From JADJPO01 sp963724535 (GTDB lineage: Bacteria; Actinomycetota; Actinomycetes; Actinomycetales; Kineosporiaceae), in NCBI GenBank assembly GCA_963724535.1, contig CAVRVD010000017.1:248001-312000 (forward strand): a stretch of DNA of 64,000 bases, written 5' to 3'. The first letter of the stretch is position 1, and each line of letters begins with the position of its first letter. A program made the translations under genes and the position numbers. Below, piece after piece: positions 1 to 9,349 of this stretch. The notes under the pieces were generated by a model, which was not told the DNA's origin, made no database searches, and was given only the letters and a program-made list of their open reading frames with translations.

Positions 1-202
1 GCTGATCCTCGACGTCCTGCTCGGTGACCCACCGTTGTTCCCGCGGCACGAGGAGGTCGAGGTGTCCTGGCGGATCCTCGACCCGATCATCGACTTCTGG
101 GCGGCCAAGGGCCGTCCGCAGGCGTACACCTCGGGTGGGTGGGGGCCGGACTCCGCGCACGCGATGATGGCCCGTGACGGGCGCAGCTGGAGGCGGCCGT
201 GA
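1..202 (+). CDS. zwf: Glucose-6-phosphate dehydrogenase, C-terminal end only
   Basis: The first 66 codons of the window, read from base 2, are the tail of a protein cut by the window edge. The tail includes the segments LLGDPPLFPRHEEVEVSW and YTSGGWGP, which are characteristic of the C-terminus of Zwf, the NADP-dependent enzyme that opens the oxidative pentose phosphate pathway. The stop codon overlaps the GTG start of opcA as GTGA, so the two are translationally coupled. The zwf-opcA-pgl order is the usual actinobacterial arrangement and supports the call. Nothing can be said about the catalytic domain, which lies upstream. Confidence 0.9.
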   Translation, partial: LILDVLLGDPPLFPRHEEVEVSWRILDPIIDFWAAKGRPQAYTSGGWGPDSAHAMMARDGRSWRRP

Positions 203-1272
203 TCATCGACATGCCTGATACCACCACCGGAAAGGTCGCCCGCAGGCTGATCGAGCTACGCGAGAGCGGCGGCGCGATCGCCCTCGGCCGGGTGCTGACC
301 CTGGTGATCGTGACCGACGACGGCGAGTCCGAGCCCGCGATCGAGGCCGCCAACGACGCCAGCCGCGAGCACCCCTGCCGGGTGATCACCGTCGTCCGCG
401 GCACCCGGCGGGGGTCGAACCGGCTAGACGCCCAGATCCGGATCGGTGGGGACGCCGGTGCCAGCGAGGTCATCGTGCTGCGTCTGTACGGCCAGCTCGC
501 CGAGCACGGCGACAGCGTCGTGGTGCCTCTGCTGCTTCCGGACGCCCCGACCGTGGCCTGGTGGCCGGGCCAGCCCCCGGAGTGCCCGGCCGACCACCCC
601 ATCGGCGCCATGGCACAACGCCGGATCACCGACGCCGCCCTGGCCGCCAAGCCGATCGCCTCCCTCGAGCACCGCGCCGTCCACCACGCCCCGGGCGACA
701 CGGACCTGGCCTGGAGCCGGATCACCCTGTGGCGCGGCCTGCTCGCCGCCGCCCTGGACCAGCCGCCGTACGAGCCGGTGCGATCGGCGACGGTGACCGC
801 CGGGTCGGACAGCCCCAGCGGCGACCTGCTCGCAGCGTGGCTGGCGCTGTACCTGAAGTGCCCGGTGACCCGGGGGCGGGCCAAGGCCGGGTCGGGACTG
901 ACCGGCGTCCATCTGGACCGGTCCTCGGGACCGGTGGATCTGGTCCGCCCGGACGGGCGGGTGGCCACTCTGACCCAGCCCGGCCAGCCCGAGCGCCGGA
1001 TTGCGCTGGCTCCGCGCCCGGACCGGGACTGCCTCGCCGAGGAGCTGCGTCGGCTCGACCCGGACGACGTCTACGCCGCCGTGGTCACCAAGGGCCTGGG
1101 TCTGCTGCGGGAGTCGCACGGCACCTCGCGCCCGGCCACCGAGCGGCGAACCGCTCGGCCGGCCAAGAAGACGACTACCAAGAAGAAGGCCGCCACGAAG
1201 GAACCGGCGAAGCAGAGGACGGCGAGCGATCCCCTCAACGCATCGCCCAGCACGACAGCCACCCGGTCATGA
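199..1272 (+). CDS. opcA: Glucose-6-phosphate dehydrogenase assembly protein OpcA
   Basis: A 357-residue protein starting at a GTG that overlaps the zwf stop codon. OpcA promotes oligomerisation and redox control of Zwf in cyanobacteria and actinobacteria. It has no enzymatic motif of its own, so recognition rests on the overall sequence (for example the central VVPLLLPDAPTVAWWPG segment) and on its place between zwf and pgl. The last 45 or so residues are unlike the rest: from about residue 319 the chain is rich in Lys, Ala and Thr (PAKKTTTKKKAATKEPAK) and is probably disordered and strongly basic. The stop overlaps the pgl start as ATGA. Confidence 0.9.
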   Translation: MIIDMPDTTTGKVARRLIELRESGGAIALGRVLTLVIVTDDGESEPAIEAANDASREHPCRVITVVRGTRRGSNRLDAQIRIGGDAGASEVIVLRLYGQLAEHGDSVVVPLLLPDAPTVAWWPGQPPECPADHPIGAMAQRRITDAALAAKPIASLEHRAVHHAPGDTDLAWSRITLWRGLLAAALDQPPYEPVRSATVTAGSDSPSGDLLAAWLALYLKCPVTRGRAKAGSGLTGVHLDRSSGPVDLVRPDGRVATLTQPGQPERRIALAPRPDRDCLAEELRRLDPDDVYAAVVTKGLGLLRESHGTSRPATERRTARPAKKTTTKKKAATKEPAKQRTASDPLNASPSTTATRS

Positions 1273-2051
1273 CCGCCCCCAGCGTGGTCGTCCATCGTGA
1301 TCCCGACCTGCTGACCAAGGCGGTGGCCGCGCGCCTGGTCACTGCCCTGGTCGACGCCCAGGCCTCGCGCGGCCGGGCGCACCTGGTGGTGACCGGGGGC
1401 GGCACCGGGATCGCCACCCTGGCCGCTCTGGCCGCCTGCCCGGCCCGGGACGCGGTGGACTGGGCGGCCATCGACGTCTGGTGGGGCGACGAGCGGTACC
1501 TGCCGGCCGGTCACCCGGACCGCAACGCCACCCAGGCCTGGGCCGCGTTGCTGTCGCACGTGCCGGTGCCCGCCGATCGGGTGCACGAGATGCCCGCCTC
1601 CGACGGCGGGTTCGGGGACGACGTGGACGCCGCGGCCGCCGCCTATGCCGAGGTCCTGGCCGAGCAGGCCCGGCCCGAGGACCATTACCCTGCGCCATCC
1701 TTCGACGTGCTGCTGCTCGGGGTCGGCCCGGACGGGCACATCGCCTCGCTGTTCCCCGAGCACCCCGGACTGCATTCCGAGGCGGCGACGGTGATCGGCG
1801 TGCGTGGCAGCCCGAAGCCGCCAGCGGTGCGGATCTCGCTCACCATGGCGACGATCCAGCACGCCCAGGACGTCTGGCTGGTGGCCGCGGGTGCAGAGAA
1901 GTCGCCGGTGGTCGCGCTGGCGCTGTCCGGCGCCGGCGAGCTGGCCGTGCCCGCCGCCGGCGGGCGGGGCCGCCGCCGCACGCTGTGGCTGCTGGACCGT
2001 GCGGCCGCCGAGCGGCTGCCGCCGGCACTGACCCGGATCGCCAGCCCGTGA
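1269..2051 (+). CDS. pgl: 6-phosphogluconolactonase
   Basis: A 260-residue cytoplasmic enzyme that hydrolyses 6-phosphogluconolactone, the second step of the oxidative pentose phosphate pathway. Family hallmarks are visible: the N-terminal VVTGGGTGI phosphate-binding region near residue 40, DVWWGDERYLP near residues 69-79, and GVGPDGHIASLFPEHPGL from residue 151, which holds the catalytic GPDGH signature. The ATG is chosen because it overlaps the opcA stop (ATGA) and the family N-terminus follows at once; open frame continues upstream but has no homology. It is the last gene of the zwf-opcA-pgl unit and converges on rbpA, 16 bases away. Confidence 0.95.
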   Translation: MTAPSVVVHRDPDLLTKAVAARLVTALVDAQASRGRAHLVVTGGGTGIATLAALAACPARDAVDWAAIDVWWGDERYLPAGHPDRNATQAWAALLSHVPVPADRVHEMPASDGGFGDDVDAAAAAYAEVLAEQARPEDHYPAPSFDVLLLGVGPDGHIASLFPEHPGLHSEAATVIGVRGSPKPPAVRISLTMATIQHAQDVWLVAAGAEKSPVVALALSGAGELAVPAAGGRGRRRTLWLLDRAAAERLPPALTRIASP

Positions 2052-2067
2052 CGCCCGGCAGCCGCCG

Positions 2068-2418
2068 TCAGTGGATGATGTTGCGGTTGCGCAGCGACTC
2101 CAGGGCCTCAGCCAGGATGGCCTCGCCGTCGGCGTCGCTGCGCCGTTCCTTCACGTACGCCAGATGCGTCTTGTACGGCTCGTTGCGTGGCGCGGAGGGC
2201 GGGTTGTGCGGGTCCTGACCGGCCGGGAAGCCGCACCGGGGGCAGTCCCAGACCTCCGGCGGGCTGACGCCGACCTCCTCGGAGAAGCTGGGCTGGGTCT
2301 GGTGGCCGTTGGCGCACCAGTACGAGACCCGGAACCGCGGTGCGGCCTCGCCCCGCTCGGCCTCCCCCATCGGTCCGGCACCGACACGACTCCCCCGGAT
2401 GGCGTTGCCACTGGCCAC
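2068..2418 (-). CDS. rbpA: RNA polymerase-binding protein RbpA
   Basis: A 116-residue actinobacterial protein that binds RNA polymerase and the principal sigma factor and stabilises the open promoter complex. Visible features are a flexible N-terminus, then the core with Cys35 (YWCANGH) and the pair Cys59/Cys62 (VWDCPRCGFPAG), which form the zinc-binding or structural knuckle, and a C-terminal sigma-interaction helix (EAILAEALESLRNRNIIH). The GTG start is preceded by a good ribosome-binding site (AGAAGGGG). It lies on the same strand as secG but 176 bases downstream, so it probably has its own promoter. An imperfect direct repeat lies just upstream. Confidence 0.95.
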   Translation of the reverse strand: MASGNAIRGSRVGAGPMGEAERGEAAPRFRVSYWCANGHQTQPSFSEEVGVSPPEVWDCPRCGFPAGQDPHNPPSAPRNEPYKTHLAYVKERRSDADGEAILAEALESLRNRNIIH

Positions 2419-2594
2419 CGAAACGACCCCTTCTATGTTGCCGAACCTGTCGACATGGACCTGGTCTGATTGACATGGATTGGTCTGACCGTGACGCCTG
2501 GTGCCGCTGGCCTGCCGTCGAGCTGGTGGGGCTGCTCCGTTTCCGCTGACACCACAGCGCCGCGCGACAGATTGGGACTCCTTGCGGGTTGGGA

Positions 2595-2840
2595 CTACTC
2601 GGCGAACCTCTGCATGACGCCGAGAAGGACGATGACGGTAGTCCAGATCAGACCGACGGCGATGGTGAACCGGTTGAGGTTGCGCTCGGCGACGCCGCTG
2701 GATCCCATTGACGACGAGGCCCCGCCGCCGAACATGTCGGACAGTCCTCCGCCCCGGCCCTTGTGGAGCAGGATCAGGAGGGTGAGGATCAGGCTGGTCA
2801 GCAGGAGCAGGACCTGCAGGGTGAGCCGTGCCGCGGTCAT
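2595..2840 (-). CDS. secG: Preprotein translocase subunit SecG
   Basis: An 81-residue integral membrane protein of the SecYEG channel. It has two hydrophobic helices (about residues 5-25 and 58-76) joined by the conserved cytoplasmic loop HKGRGGGLSDMFGGG, which is diagnostic of SecG. It follows tpiA by 61 bases on the same strand. The gap-pgk-tpiA-secG order is widespread in Gram-positive bacteria, so SecG is probably part of the glycolytic transcript. Confidence 0.95.
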   Translation of the reverse strand: MTAARLTLQVLLLLTSLILTLLILLHKGRGGGLSDMFGGGASSSMGSSGVAERNLNRFTIAVGLIWTTVIVLLGVMQRFAE

Positions 2841-2901
2841 GGCGACAGGGTAACCCAGCCTCGGCGACGTTCCCGACGCCGAACCGCCATCGGATCAGCG
2901 G

Positions 2902-3696
2902 TCACGCCGTGACGTGACTGCGGTAGCGCGCGATCGCCGCGAACTCCCCGGCGTCCAGGCTGGCACCGCCGACCAGGGCACCGTCGACGTCCGCCTCGGT
3001 CATGATCCCGGCGATGTTGTTGGCCTTGACCGACCCGCCGTAGAGCACTCGGACCCCGTCGGCGAGCTCGGTGCTGTACAGCTCTGCGAGTCGGCGGCGG
3101 ATGGCGCTACACACCTCCTGCGCATCGGCGGGGGTGGCCACCTCGCCGGTGCCGATCGCCCACACCGGCTCGTAGGCGATGACGATGCTCGAGGCCTGGT
3201 CGGCGGGCAGCCCGTCCAGACCGCCGTCCAACTGCGCCAGGGTGTGCTCGATGTGCCGGCCCTCCTTGCGGATCTCGAGCACCTCTCCGACGCACATGAT
3301 CGGGGTGAGGCCGTGCCGATAGGCCGCCTTCACCTTGGCGTTCACGACCGGCTCGTCCTCGCCGTGGTACTCGCGACGCTCGCTGTGGCCGACCACCGCG
3401 TAGCTGCAGCCGAGCTTGGCCAGGAACGCCCCGGAGACCTCCCCGGTGTAGGCGCCGCTGTCGTGCGCGGACAGGTCCTGCGCGCCGTATTTCAGTGACA
3501 GCTTGTCGCCGTCGACGAGAGTCTGCACCGAACGGATGTCGGTGAACGGCGGGATCACCGCGACCTCGACCTGCTCGTAGTCGTGCTTGGCGTCGGACAG
3601 CGTCCAGGCCAGCTTCTGCACCAGGTGGGTGGCCTGCTGGTGGTCGAGGTTCATCTTCCAGTTGCCCGCCATCAGCGGGACCCGGGCGGTCGTCAT
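2902..3696 (-). CDS. tpiA: Triosephosphate isomerase
   Basis: A 264-residue TIM-barrel enzyme that interconverts dihydroxyacetone phosphate and glyceraldehyde 3-phosphate. Catalytic elements are all present: the N-terminal GNWKMN with the active-site lysine, YAVVGHSERRE with the electrophilic histidine, and AYEPVWAIGTG with the catalytic glutamate, then the phosphate-binding loop VLYGGSVKANN. Only 5 bases separate it from the upstream pgk stop, so it is co-transcribed with gap and pgk. Length is normal for the family. Confidence 0.98.
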   Translation of the reverse strand: MTTARVPLMAGNWKMNLDHQQATHLVQKLAWTLSDAKHDYEQVEVAVIPPFTDIRSVQTLVDGDKLSLKYGAQDLSAHDSGAYTGEVSGAFLAKLGCSYAVVGHSERREYHGEDEPVVNAKVKAAYRHGLTPIMCVGEVLEIRKEGRHIEHTLAQLDGGLDGLPADQASSIVIAYEPVWAIGTGEVATPADAQEVCSAIRRRLAELYSTELADGVRVLYGGSVKANNIAGIMTEADVDGALVGGASLDAGEFAAIARYRSHVTA

Positions 3697-3701
3697 GTGT
3701 C

Positions 3702-4910
3702 TCAGCCCTCCAGAACTGCGATGCCGGGGAGGGTCTTGCCCTCCAGGTACTCCAGCGACGCGCCGCCGCCGGTGGAGATGTGGCCGAACGCGGACTCGTC
3801 GAACCCGAGCTTGCGCACCGCAGCCGCCGAGTCGCCGCCGCCGACCACCGTCAGGCCACCTGCGGCGCTCACCTCGGTCAGGGCCTGGGCCACGGCCCGG
3901 GTCCCGGCCGCGTACGGCTCCATCTCGAACACGCCCATCGGCCCGTTCCAGAACACGGTCTTGGCGTCGGCCAGCTTGCTGGCGAACAGCTGGGCGGATT
4001 GCAGGCCGATGTCCAGACCCATCCGGTCAGCCGGGATCGCGTCGACCGAGTACACATCGTGCTCGGCGTCGGCGGCGAACGCCGTCGCCGCGACGATGTC
4101 GACCGGCAGCACCAGTTCGACGCCCTTCTCCCGGGCGGTGGCCAGGTACCCGCGCACGGTCTCGATCTGGTCGGCCTCGAGCAGGCTGGTGCCGACCTCA
4201 TGGCCCTGGGCCGCCAGGAAGGTGAACACCATGCCGCCGCCGATCACCAGCCGGTCGGCGGTGTTCAGCAGGTTCGCGATGACCCCGAGCTTGTCGCTGA
4301 CCTTGGAGCCGCCGAGCACGACGACATACGGGCGGGCCACATCGTCGGTGAGCCGGCGCAGCACGTCCACCTCGGCTCCGACCAGGCCGCCCATCGCGTG
4401 CGGCAGGCGTTGGGCGACGTCGTAGACGCTGGCCTGCTTGCGGTGGACGACCCCGAAGCCGTCCGAGACGTACAGGTCGACCAACGCCGCGAGCTGGTCG
4501 GCGAAGGCGCCGCGCTCGGCCTCGTCCTTGCTGGTCTCACCGGCGTTGAACCGGATGTTCTCGAGGACCGCGACCTGGCCGTCGGCGAGCCCCTCGACGG
4601 TGGCACGGGCGGACTCGCCCACGGTGTCGGAGGCGAAGGCGACCTCGGTGCCGAGCAGCTCACCGAGGCGCACCGCGACCGGGCGAAGGGTGAACTTCGG
4701 GTCGGGAGCCCCCTTGGGGCGACCGAGGTGGGCGACGACGACCACGCGCGCGCCAGCGTCCGCCAGCGCTTTGATGGTCGGGATCGAGGCCCGGATCCGA
4801 CCGTCGTCGGTGATCGTCGACCCGGTCTCCTTGTCGAGTGGCACGTTGAGGTCGGACCGGACCAGGACGCGCTTGCCGCGCACCTCGCCGAGGTCGTCGA
4901 GCATGGTCAT
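3702..4910 (-). CDS. pgk: Phosphoglycerate kinase
   Basis: A 402-residue monomeric kinase that makes ATP from 1,3-bisphosphoglycerate. The N-terminal domain starts with VLVRSDLNVPLD, the substrate-binding signature, followed by VVVAHLGRPKG. The C-terminal nucleotide domain has YVVVLGGSKVSDKLGVI and the glycine-rich TVVGGGDSAAAV near the end, followed by FGHISTGGGASLEYLEGK. It sits between gap (94 bases upstream) and tpiA in the lower-glycolysis operon. Length and motifs are normal. Confidence 0.98.
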   Translation of the reverse strand: MTMLDDLGEVRGKRVLVRSDLNVPLDKETGSTITDDGRIRASIPTIKALADAGARVVVVAHLGRPKGAPDPKFTLRPVAVRLGELLGTEVAFASDTVGESARATVEGLADGQVAVLENIRFNAGETSKDEAERGAFADQLAALVDLYVSDGFGVVHRKQASVYDVAQRLPHAMGGLVGAEVDVLRRLTDDVARPYVVVLGGSKVSDKLGVIANLLNTADRLVIGGGMVFTFLAAQGHEVGTSLLEADQIETVRGYLATAREKGVELVLPVDIVAATAFAADAEHDVYSVDAIPADRMGLDIGLQSAQLFASKLADAKTVFWNGPMGVFEMEPYAAGTRAVAQALTEVSAAGGLTVVGGGDSAAAVRKLGFDESAFGHISTGGGASLEYLEGKTLPGIAVLEG

Positions 4911-5004
4911 GCTGGCTGCTCCCAGGGTCGGTCAGCCGCGGCCGGGCGCCCGGACCGTGACCCGGGCGCCCGGCCGTCTGGCTGGGTGTCGATGATGGAC
5001 GACG

Positions 5005-6003
<999 letters not shown>

Positions 6004-6303
6004 GAAGAGACCCTCCCTGGGGCGTTGCTGATGTCAGCTGTCTAATCTGTGGCCGGCACATCCTTCGCGGAAGCGCCGGGTCTGCTGTGTGGTCGGGGTG
6101 CTCGACCGGGGACGACGTCGTCGTCCTGAAGCAACCCTATGGGTTGGCGGCACCCGTCACCCAACCGGCGACCCACCCCTGAGCCAACCGGCTCTCCGCA
6201 GCGGTCACCCGGGCCGATGGTCCCGCGGTATTCGTGATCACTTCATGATCATATCCGTGGCCATTGGCACGCCATCAGCCGGCCATCGGGTGTTCACCCG
6301 GGC
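6004..6303. other. Intergenic region upstream of gap
   Basis: This 300-base stretch lies between whiA (upstream on the minus strand) and gap, and must contain the glycolytic operon promoter. I see no convincing -35/-10 pair. A possible -10 (TTAGAC on the minus strand) lies about 40 bases before the gap start. Two TGATCA hexamers at 6235-6240 and 6246-6251 are spaced by one helical turn and could be a regulator site. I see no open reading frame of interest. Confidence 0.5.
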
Positions 6304-7284
6304 TCAGGCGTCCAGCATGTCGGCGGTGAGGTTGGCCTCGGTGCCGGGCACTCCGAGCTCGGACGCCCGCTTGTCGGCCATGGCGAGCAGGCGGCGGATC
6401 CGGCCCGCCACCGCGTCCTTGGTCATCGGCGGGTCAGCGAGCTGGCCGAGCTCCTCGAGACTGGCCTGCTTGTGTGCCAGCCGCAGCGTCCCGGCCGAGC
6501 GCAGGTGGTCTGGGACGTCGTCGCCGAGGATCTCCAGGGCGCGTTCCACCCGAGCCCCGGCAGCCACCGCGGCTCGCGCCGAGCGGCGTAGGTTGGCATC
6601 GTCGAAGTTCGCCAGCCGGTTGGCGGTCGCCCGTACCTCGCGGCGCATCCGCCGCTCCTCCCAGGCCAGGACGGCGTCGTGCGCCCCGAGCCGGGTCAGT
6701 ATCGCGCTGATCGTGTCCCCGTCCCGGATCACCACCCGATCGATGCCGCGCACCTCACGGGCCTTGGACTGGATGCCGATCCGACGGGCGGCACCGACCA
6801 GGGCCAGGGCCGCCTCCGGGCCGGGACAGGTGACCTCGAGTGCCGAGGAGCGGCCCGGCTCGGTGAGCGAGCCGTGGGCCAGGAACGCCCCGCGCCAGGC
6901 GGCCTCCGCGTCGCAGGTGGCTCCGGAGACGACCTGCGGCGGCAGCCCCCGGACCGGGCGGCCCCGCCCGTCGAGCAGGCCGGTCTGGCGGGCCAGCGAT
7001 TCCCCGTCGCGAACCACCCGGACCACGTAGCGACTGCCGCGGCGCAGGCCGCCGGGAGCCAGCACGATCACGTCGCTGGTGTGCCCGAACACCTCGGCGA
7101 TGTCCTTGCGCAGCCGGCGGGCCGCGTTTCCGGTGTCGAGCTCGGCCTCCACCACGATTCGACCACTGACGATGTGCAGGCCGCCGGCGAAGCGCAGGGT
7201 CGCCGACACCTCGGCCTTGCGACAGCAGGGCTTGGTCACCGGCAGCCGGCTCAGCTCGTCCTTCACCACTGCCGTCAAAGCCAT
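6304..7284 (-). CDS. whiA: DNA-binding protein WhiA
   Basis: A 326-residue regulator conserved in Gram-positive bacteria and required with WhiB for sporulation septation in Streptomyces. It combines an N-terminal LAGLIDADG-homing-endonuclease-like domain (about residues 1-200; it begins MALTAVVKDELSRLPV and contains CCRKAEVSATLRFAGGL) with a C-terminal helix-turn-helix domain (LRLAHKQASLEELGQLADPP followed by GRIRRLLAMAD). The homing-endonuclease catalytic residues are normally lost in this family. It is the last gene of the uvrA-uvrC-rapZ-yvcK-whiA series; a 170-base gap from yvcK could hold its own promoter. Confidence 0.96.
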   Translation of the reverse strand: MALTAVVKDELSRLPVTKPCCRKAEVSATLRFAGGLHIVSGRIVVEAELDTGNAARRLRKDIAEVFGHTSDVIVLAPGGLRRGSRYVVRVVRDGESLARQTGLLDGRGRPVRGLPPQVVSGATCDAEAAWRGAFLAHGSLTEPGRSSALEVTCPGPEAALALVGAARRIGIQSKAREVRGIDRVVIRDGDTISAILTRLGAHDAVLAWEERRMRREVRATANRLANFDDANLRRSARAAVAAGARVERALEILGDDVPDHLRSAGTLRLAHKQASLEELGQLADPPMTKDAVAGRIRRLLAMADKRASELGVPGTEANLTADMLDA

Positions 7285-7454
7285 GTCGACATCCTGCCAT
7301 CGGGTCGGGCCGGTTATTGCGCCGGGCGGGGGACCAACCGGTGAGTCCCGCGGTCAGCCGTTCGGAGGACCTTGTTCAGCGATCATGAAGCGACCGGCGC
7401 GCGGACGGGGTCGGGCGAGCACGCGCACCGGTCACGACCCAGGCCTGCCCGGCG

Positions 7455-8492
7455 TCACCGCATCCGGTCGCCGACGTCGCCGACACTGCCGGTGAACACG
7501 TCGCGGTAGGCGGCGGCCAACCGCAGCGTGTCGTGCCGCGCCGAGCCGTCGCCGCGGCCCACCTGTCGCATCACCAGCCGGGCTCCGAGCCCGGCCGCGG
7601 CGCGGTCGAGCGCGTCGGCGTCCTCGACCGCGCTGGGGTCGGCAAGCACCACGTCCAGGCGCAGGTCCGGGGCATGCGCGGCCAGGATCCGCAGGTGCTG
7701 CTCGGCACTGAGCCCCTCGGTCTCACCGGGCTGGGTGCTGAGGTTCATCGTGACGCAGCGTCGGGCATCGCTGGCCGCCAGGGCTGCCGCAAGCTCGGGT
7801 ACGAGCAGGTGCGGCAGGACGCTGGTGAACCACGACCCCGGGCCGAGCACCACCCAGTCGGCGGCCCCGATCGCCTCGAGGCTCTGCGGGCAGGCCGGGG
7901 GCTGTTCGGGCAGGAGTCGCACGGTCGCCACGTCTCCCGGCGTGGTGGCGACCGCAACCTGCCCGCGGACCGCGCGACAGGCCTGCGGGTCGGCCGGGTC
8001 GAGGCCGCGGACCATCGCCTCGATGTCCAGCGGGACGGCAGCCATCGGCAGTGCTCGGCCCCGCGCCCCGAGCAGCCTGCCGACCCAGTCCAGCCCGGCC
8101 ACGACGTCCCCGAGCAGGTCCCACAGGGTGACGATGAGCAAGTTGCCCAGGGCGTGCTCGTTGAGTGGGCCGGTGCTGTGGAAGCGGTGCTGCAGCACGT
8201 CCCGCCACAGCCTTCCCCACTCCCCGTCGTCGCACAACGCAGACAGTGCCATCCGCAGGTCACCGGGCGGCAGCACGCCGAGCTCGCGACGCAGCCGGCC
8301 GGAGGAACCGCCGTCGTCGGCCACGGTGACCACGGCCGTGAGGCGGTCGGTGAGGTGGCGCAAGGCCCGCAGCGACGCCGCGAGCCCGTGCCCGCCGCCG
8401 AGGGCGACCACGGCCGGACCGGACGGGCCGCCCCGTGGTAGACGGCGCACCTGGTGGGTCACCGGGACGGCGGCGGCTGACGGCTCGGTCAT
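7455..8492 (-). CDS. yvcK: Gluconeogenesis factor YvcK/CofD-like family protein
   Basis: A 345-residue protein of the CofD/UPF0052 superfamily. Its Bacillus and mycobacterial homologues (YvcK, CuvA) act in cell-wall synthesis and growth on gluconeogenic carbon, and bind UDP-sugars. Visible motifs are VVALGGGHGLAASLRALR near the N-terminus, VTVADDGGSSGRLRRE (nucleotide-sugar loop), and NLLIVTLWDLLGD. The ATG is chosen because it overlaps the rapZ stop as TGATG and the GGGHG motif follows within 30 residues; open frame upstream runs into rapZ without homology. The rapZ-yvcK-whiA trio is a classic conserved cluster. Confidence 0.93.
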   Translation of the reverse strand: MTEPSAAAVPVTHQVRRLPRGGPSGPAVVALGGGHGLAASLRALRHLTDRLTAVVTVADDGGSSGRLRRELGVLPPGDLRMALSALCDDGEWGRLWRDVLQHRFHSTGPLNEHALGNLLIVTLWDLLGDVVAGLDWVGRLLGARGRALPMAAVPLDIEAMVRGLDPADPQACRAVRGQVAVATTPGDVATVRLLPEQPPACPQSLEAIGAADWVVLGPGSWFTSVLPHLLVPELAAALAASDARRCVTMNLSTQPGETEGLSAEQHLRILAAHAPDLRLDVVLADPSAVEDADALDRAAAGLGARLVMRQVGRGDGSARHDTLRLAAAYRDVFTGSVGDVGDRMR

Positions 8493-9349
8493 CACTCCCG
8501 CCCGACGTCGCGGTGCACCGTGCTGGCCGCGACCCCGGTCTCGGCCAGCAGGCCGGCCAGCGCCTCGCTCATCGCCACCGAGCGGTGCTTGCCACCGGTG
8601 CACCCGATCGCCACCGTGGCGTAGCGCTTGTTCTCCCGTGCGTAGCCGGCCAGCACCAGGGACAGGCAGTCCCGGTAGGCGGTCAGGAACTCGGCGGCGC
8701 CGGCCTGGGACAGCACGTAGTCGCTGACCTGCCCGTCCAGCCCGGTGTGCAGGCGAAGCTCGGGGATCCAGTAGGGGTTGGGCAGGAACCGGACGTCGGC
8801 GACGTGGTCGGCGTCCAACGGCAGGCCGTACTTGAAACCGAACGACATCACGGTGACCCGCAGCGCCGGCTCGTCCCCCGCGGCGAAGACCTGGGTGACC
8901 TTGGCGGACAGCTGGTGGACGTTGATGTGCGAGGTGTCGATGACCGTGTCGGCGATCGAGCGGAGCTCGGCCAGCTGCTCGCGCTCCCGTTGAATGCCGT
9001 CCAGCAGCCGTCCCGAACCCTGCAGCGGGTGCGGGCGCCGCACCGATTCGAAGCGGCGAACCAACGACTCGTCGGCGGCGTCGAGGAACAGCAGCCGATG
9101 GCTGTGCCCGCGCCGGTCCAGCTCGGTCAGGGCGTCGCTGAGCCGGGTGAAGAACGCCCGCCCGCGCACGTCGAGGGCCACCGCCACCCGGTCATGCTCA
9201 CCGGCGGCCTCCTCGATCAGCTCGAGCAGGGAGGGGATCAGCGCCGGCGGCAGGTTGTCGACCACGAACCAGCCGAGGTCCTCCAGCACGTTGCCCGCCG
9301 TCGACCGCCCGGCCCCGGACATCCCGGTGATCACCAGCAGCTCAGTCAA
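8492..9349 (-). CDS. rapZ: RNase adapter protein RapZ (P-loop NTPase)
   Basis: A 285-residue nucleotide-binding protein. E. coli RapZ directs RNase E to the GlmZ small RNA to control glucosamine-6-phosphate synthase; the actinobacterial partner is unknown. The Walker A motif GMSGAGRSTA is at residues 8-17, followed by VEDLG-type VLEDLGWFVVDNLPP, and the C-terminal domain has AIGCTGGKHRSVAMSEAL. A TTG start overlapping the uvrC end by 8 bases is chosen, because a GGGAGAG site lies 7 bases before it and the Walker motif must begin soon after. A longer frame upstream lies inside uvrC and looks like shadow. Confidence 0.93.
   Translation of the reverse strand: MTELLVITGMSGAGRSTAGNVLEDLGWFVVDNLPPALIPSLLELIEEAAGEHDRVAVALDVRGRAFFTRLSDALTELDRRGHSHRLLFLDAADESLVRRFESVRRPHPLQGSGRLLDGIQREREQLAELRSIADTVIDTSHINVHQLSAKVTQVFAAGDEPALRVTVMSFGFKYGLPLDADHVADVRFLPNPYWIPELRLHTGLDGQVSDYVLSQAGAAEFLTAYRDCLSLVLAGYARENKRYATVAIGCTGGKHRSVAMSEALAGLLAETGVAASTVHRDVGRE

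Noticed and set aside
561..1268. Open reading frame extending pgl upstream through opcA
   Set aside because: It is the shadow frame of opcA with Arg/Pro/Gly-rich composition; pgl homology begins at the ATG overlapping the opcA stop.
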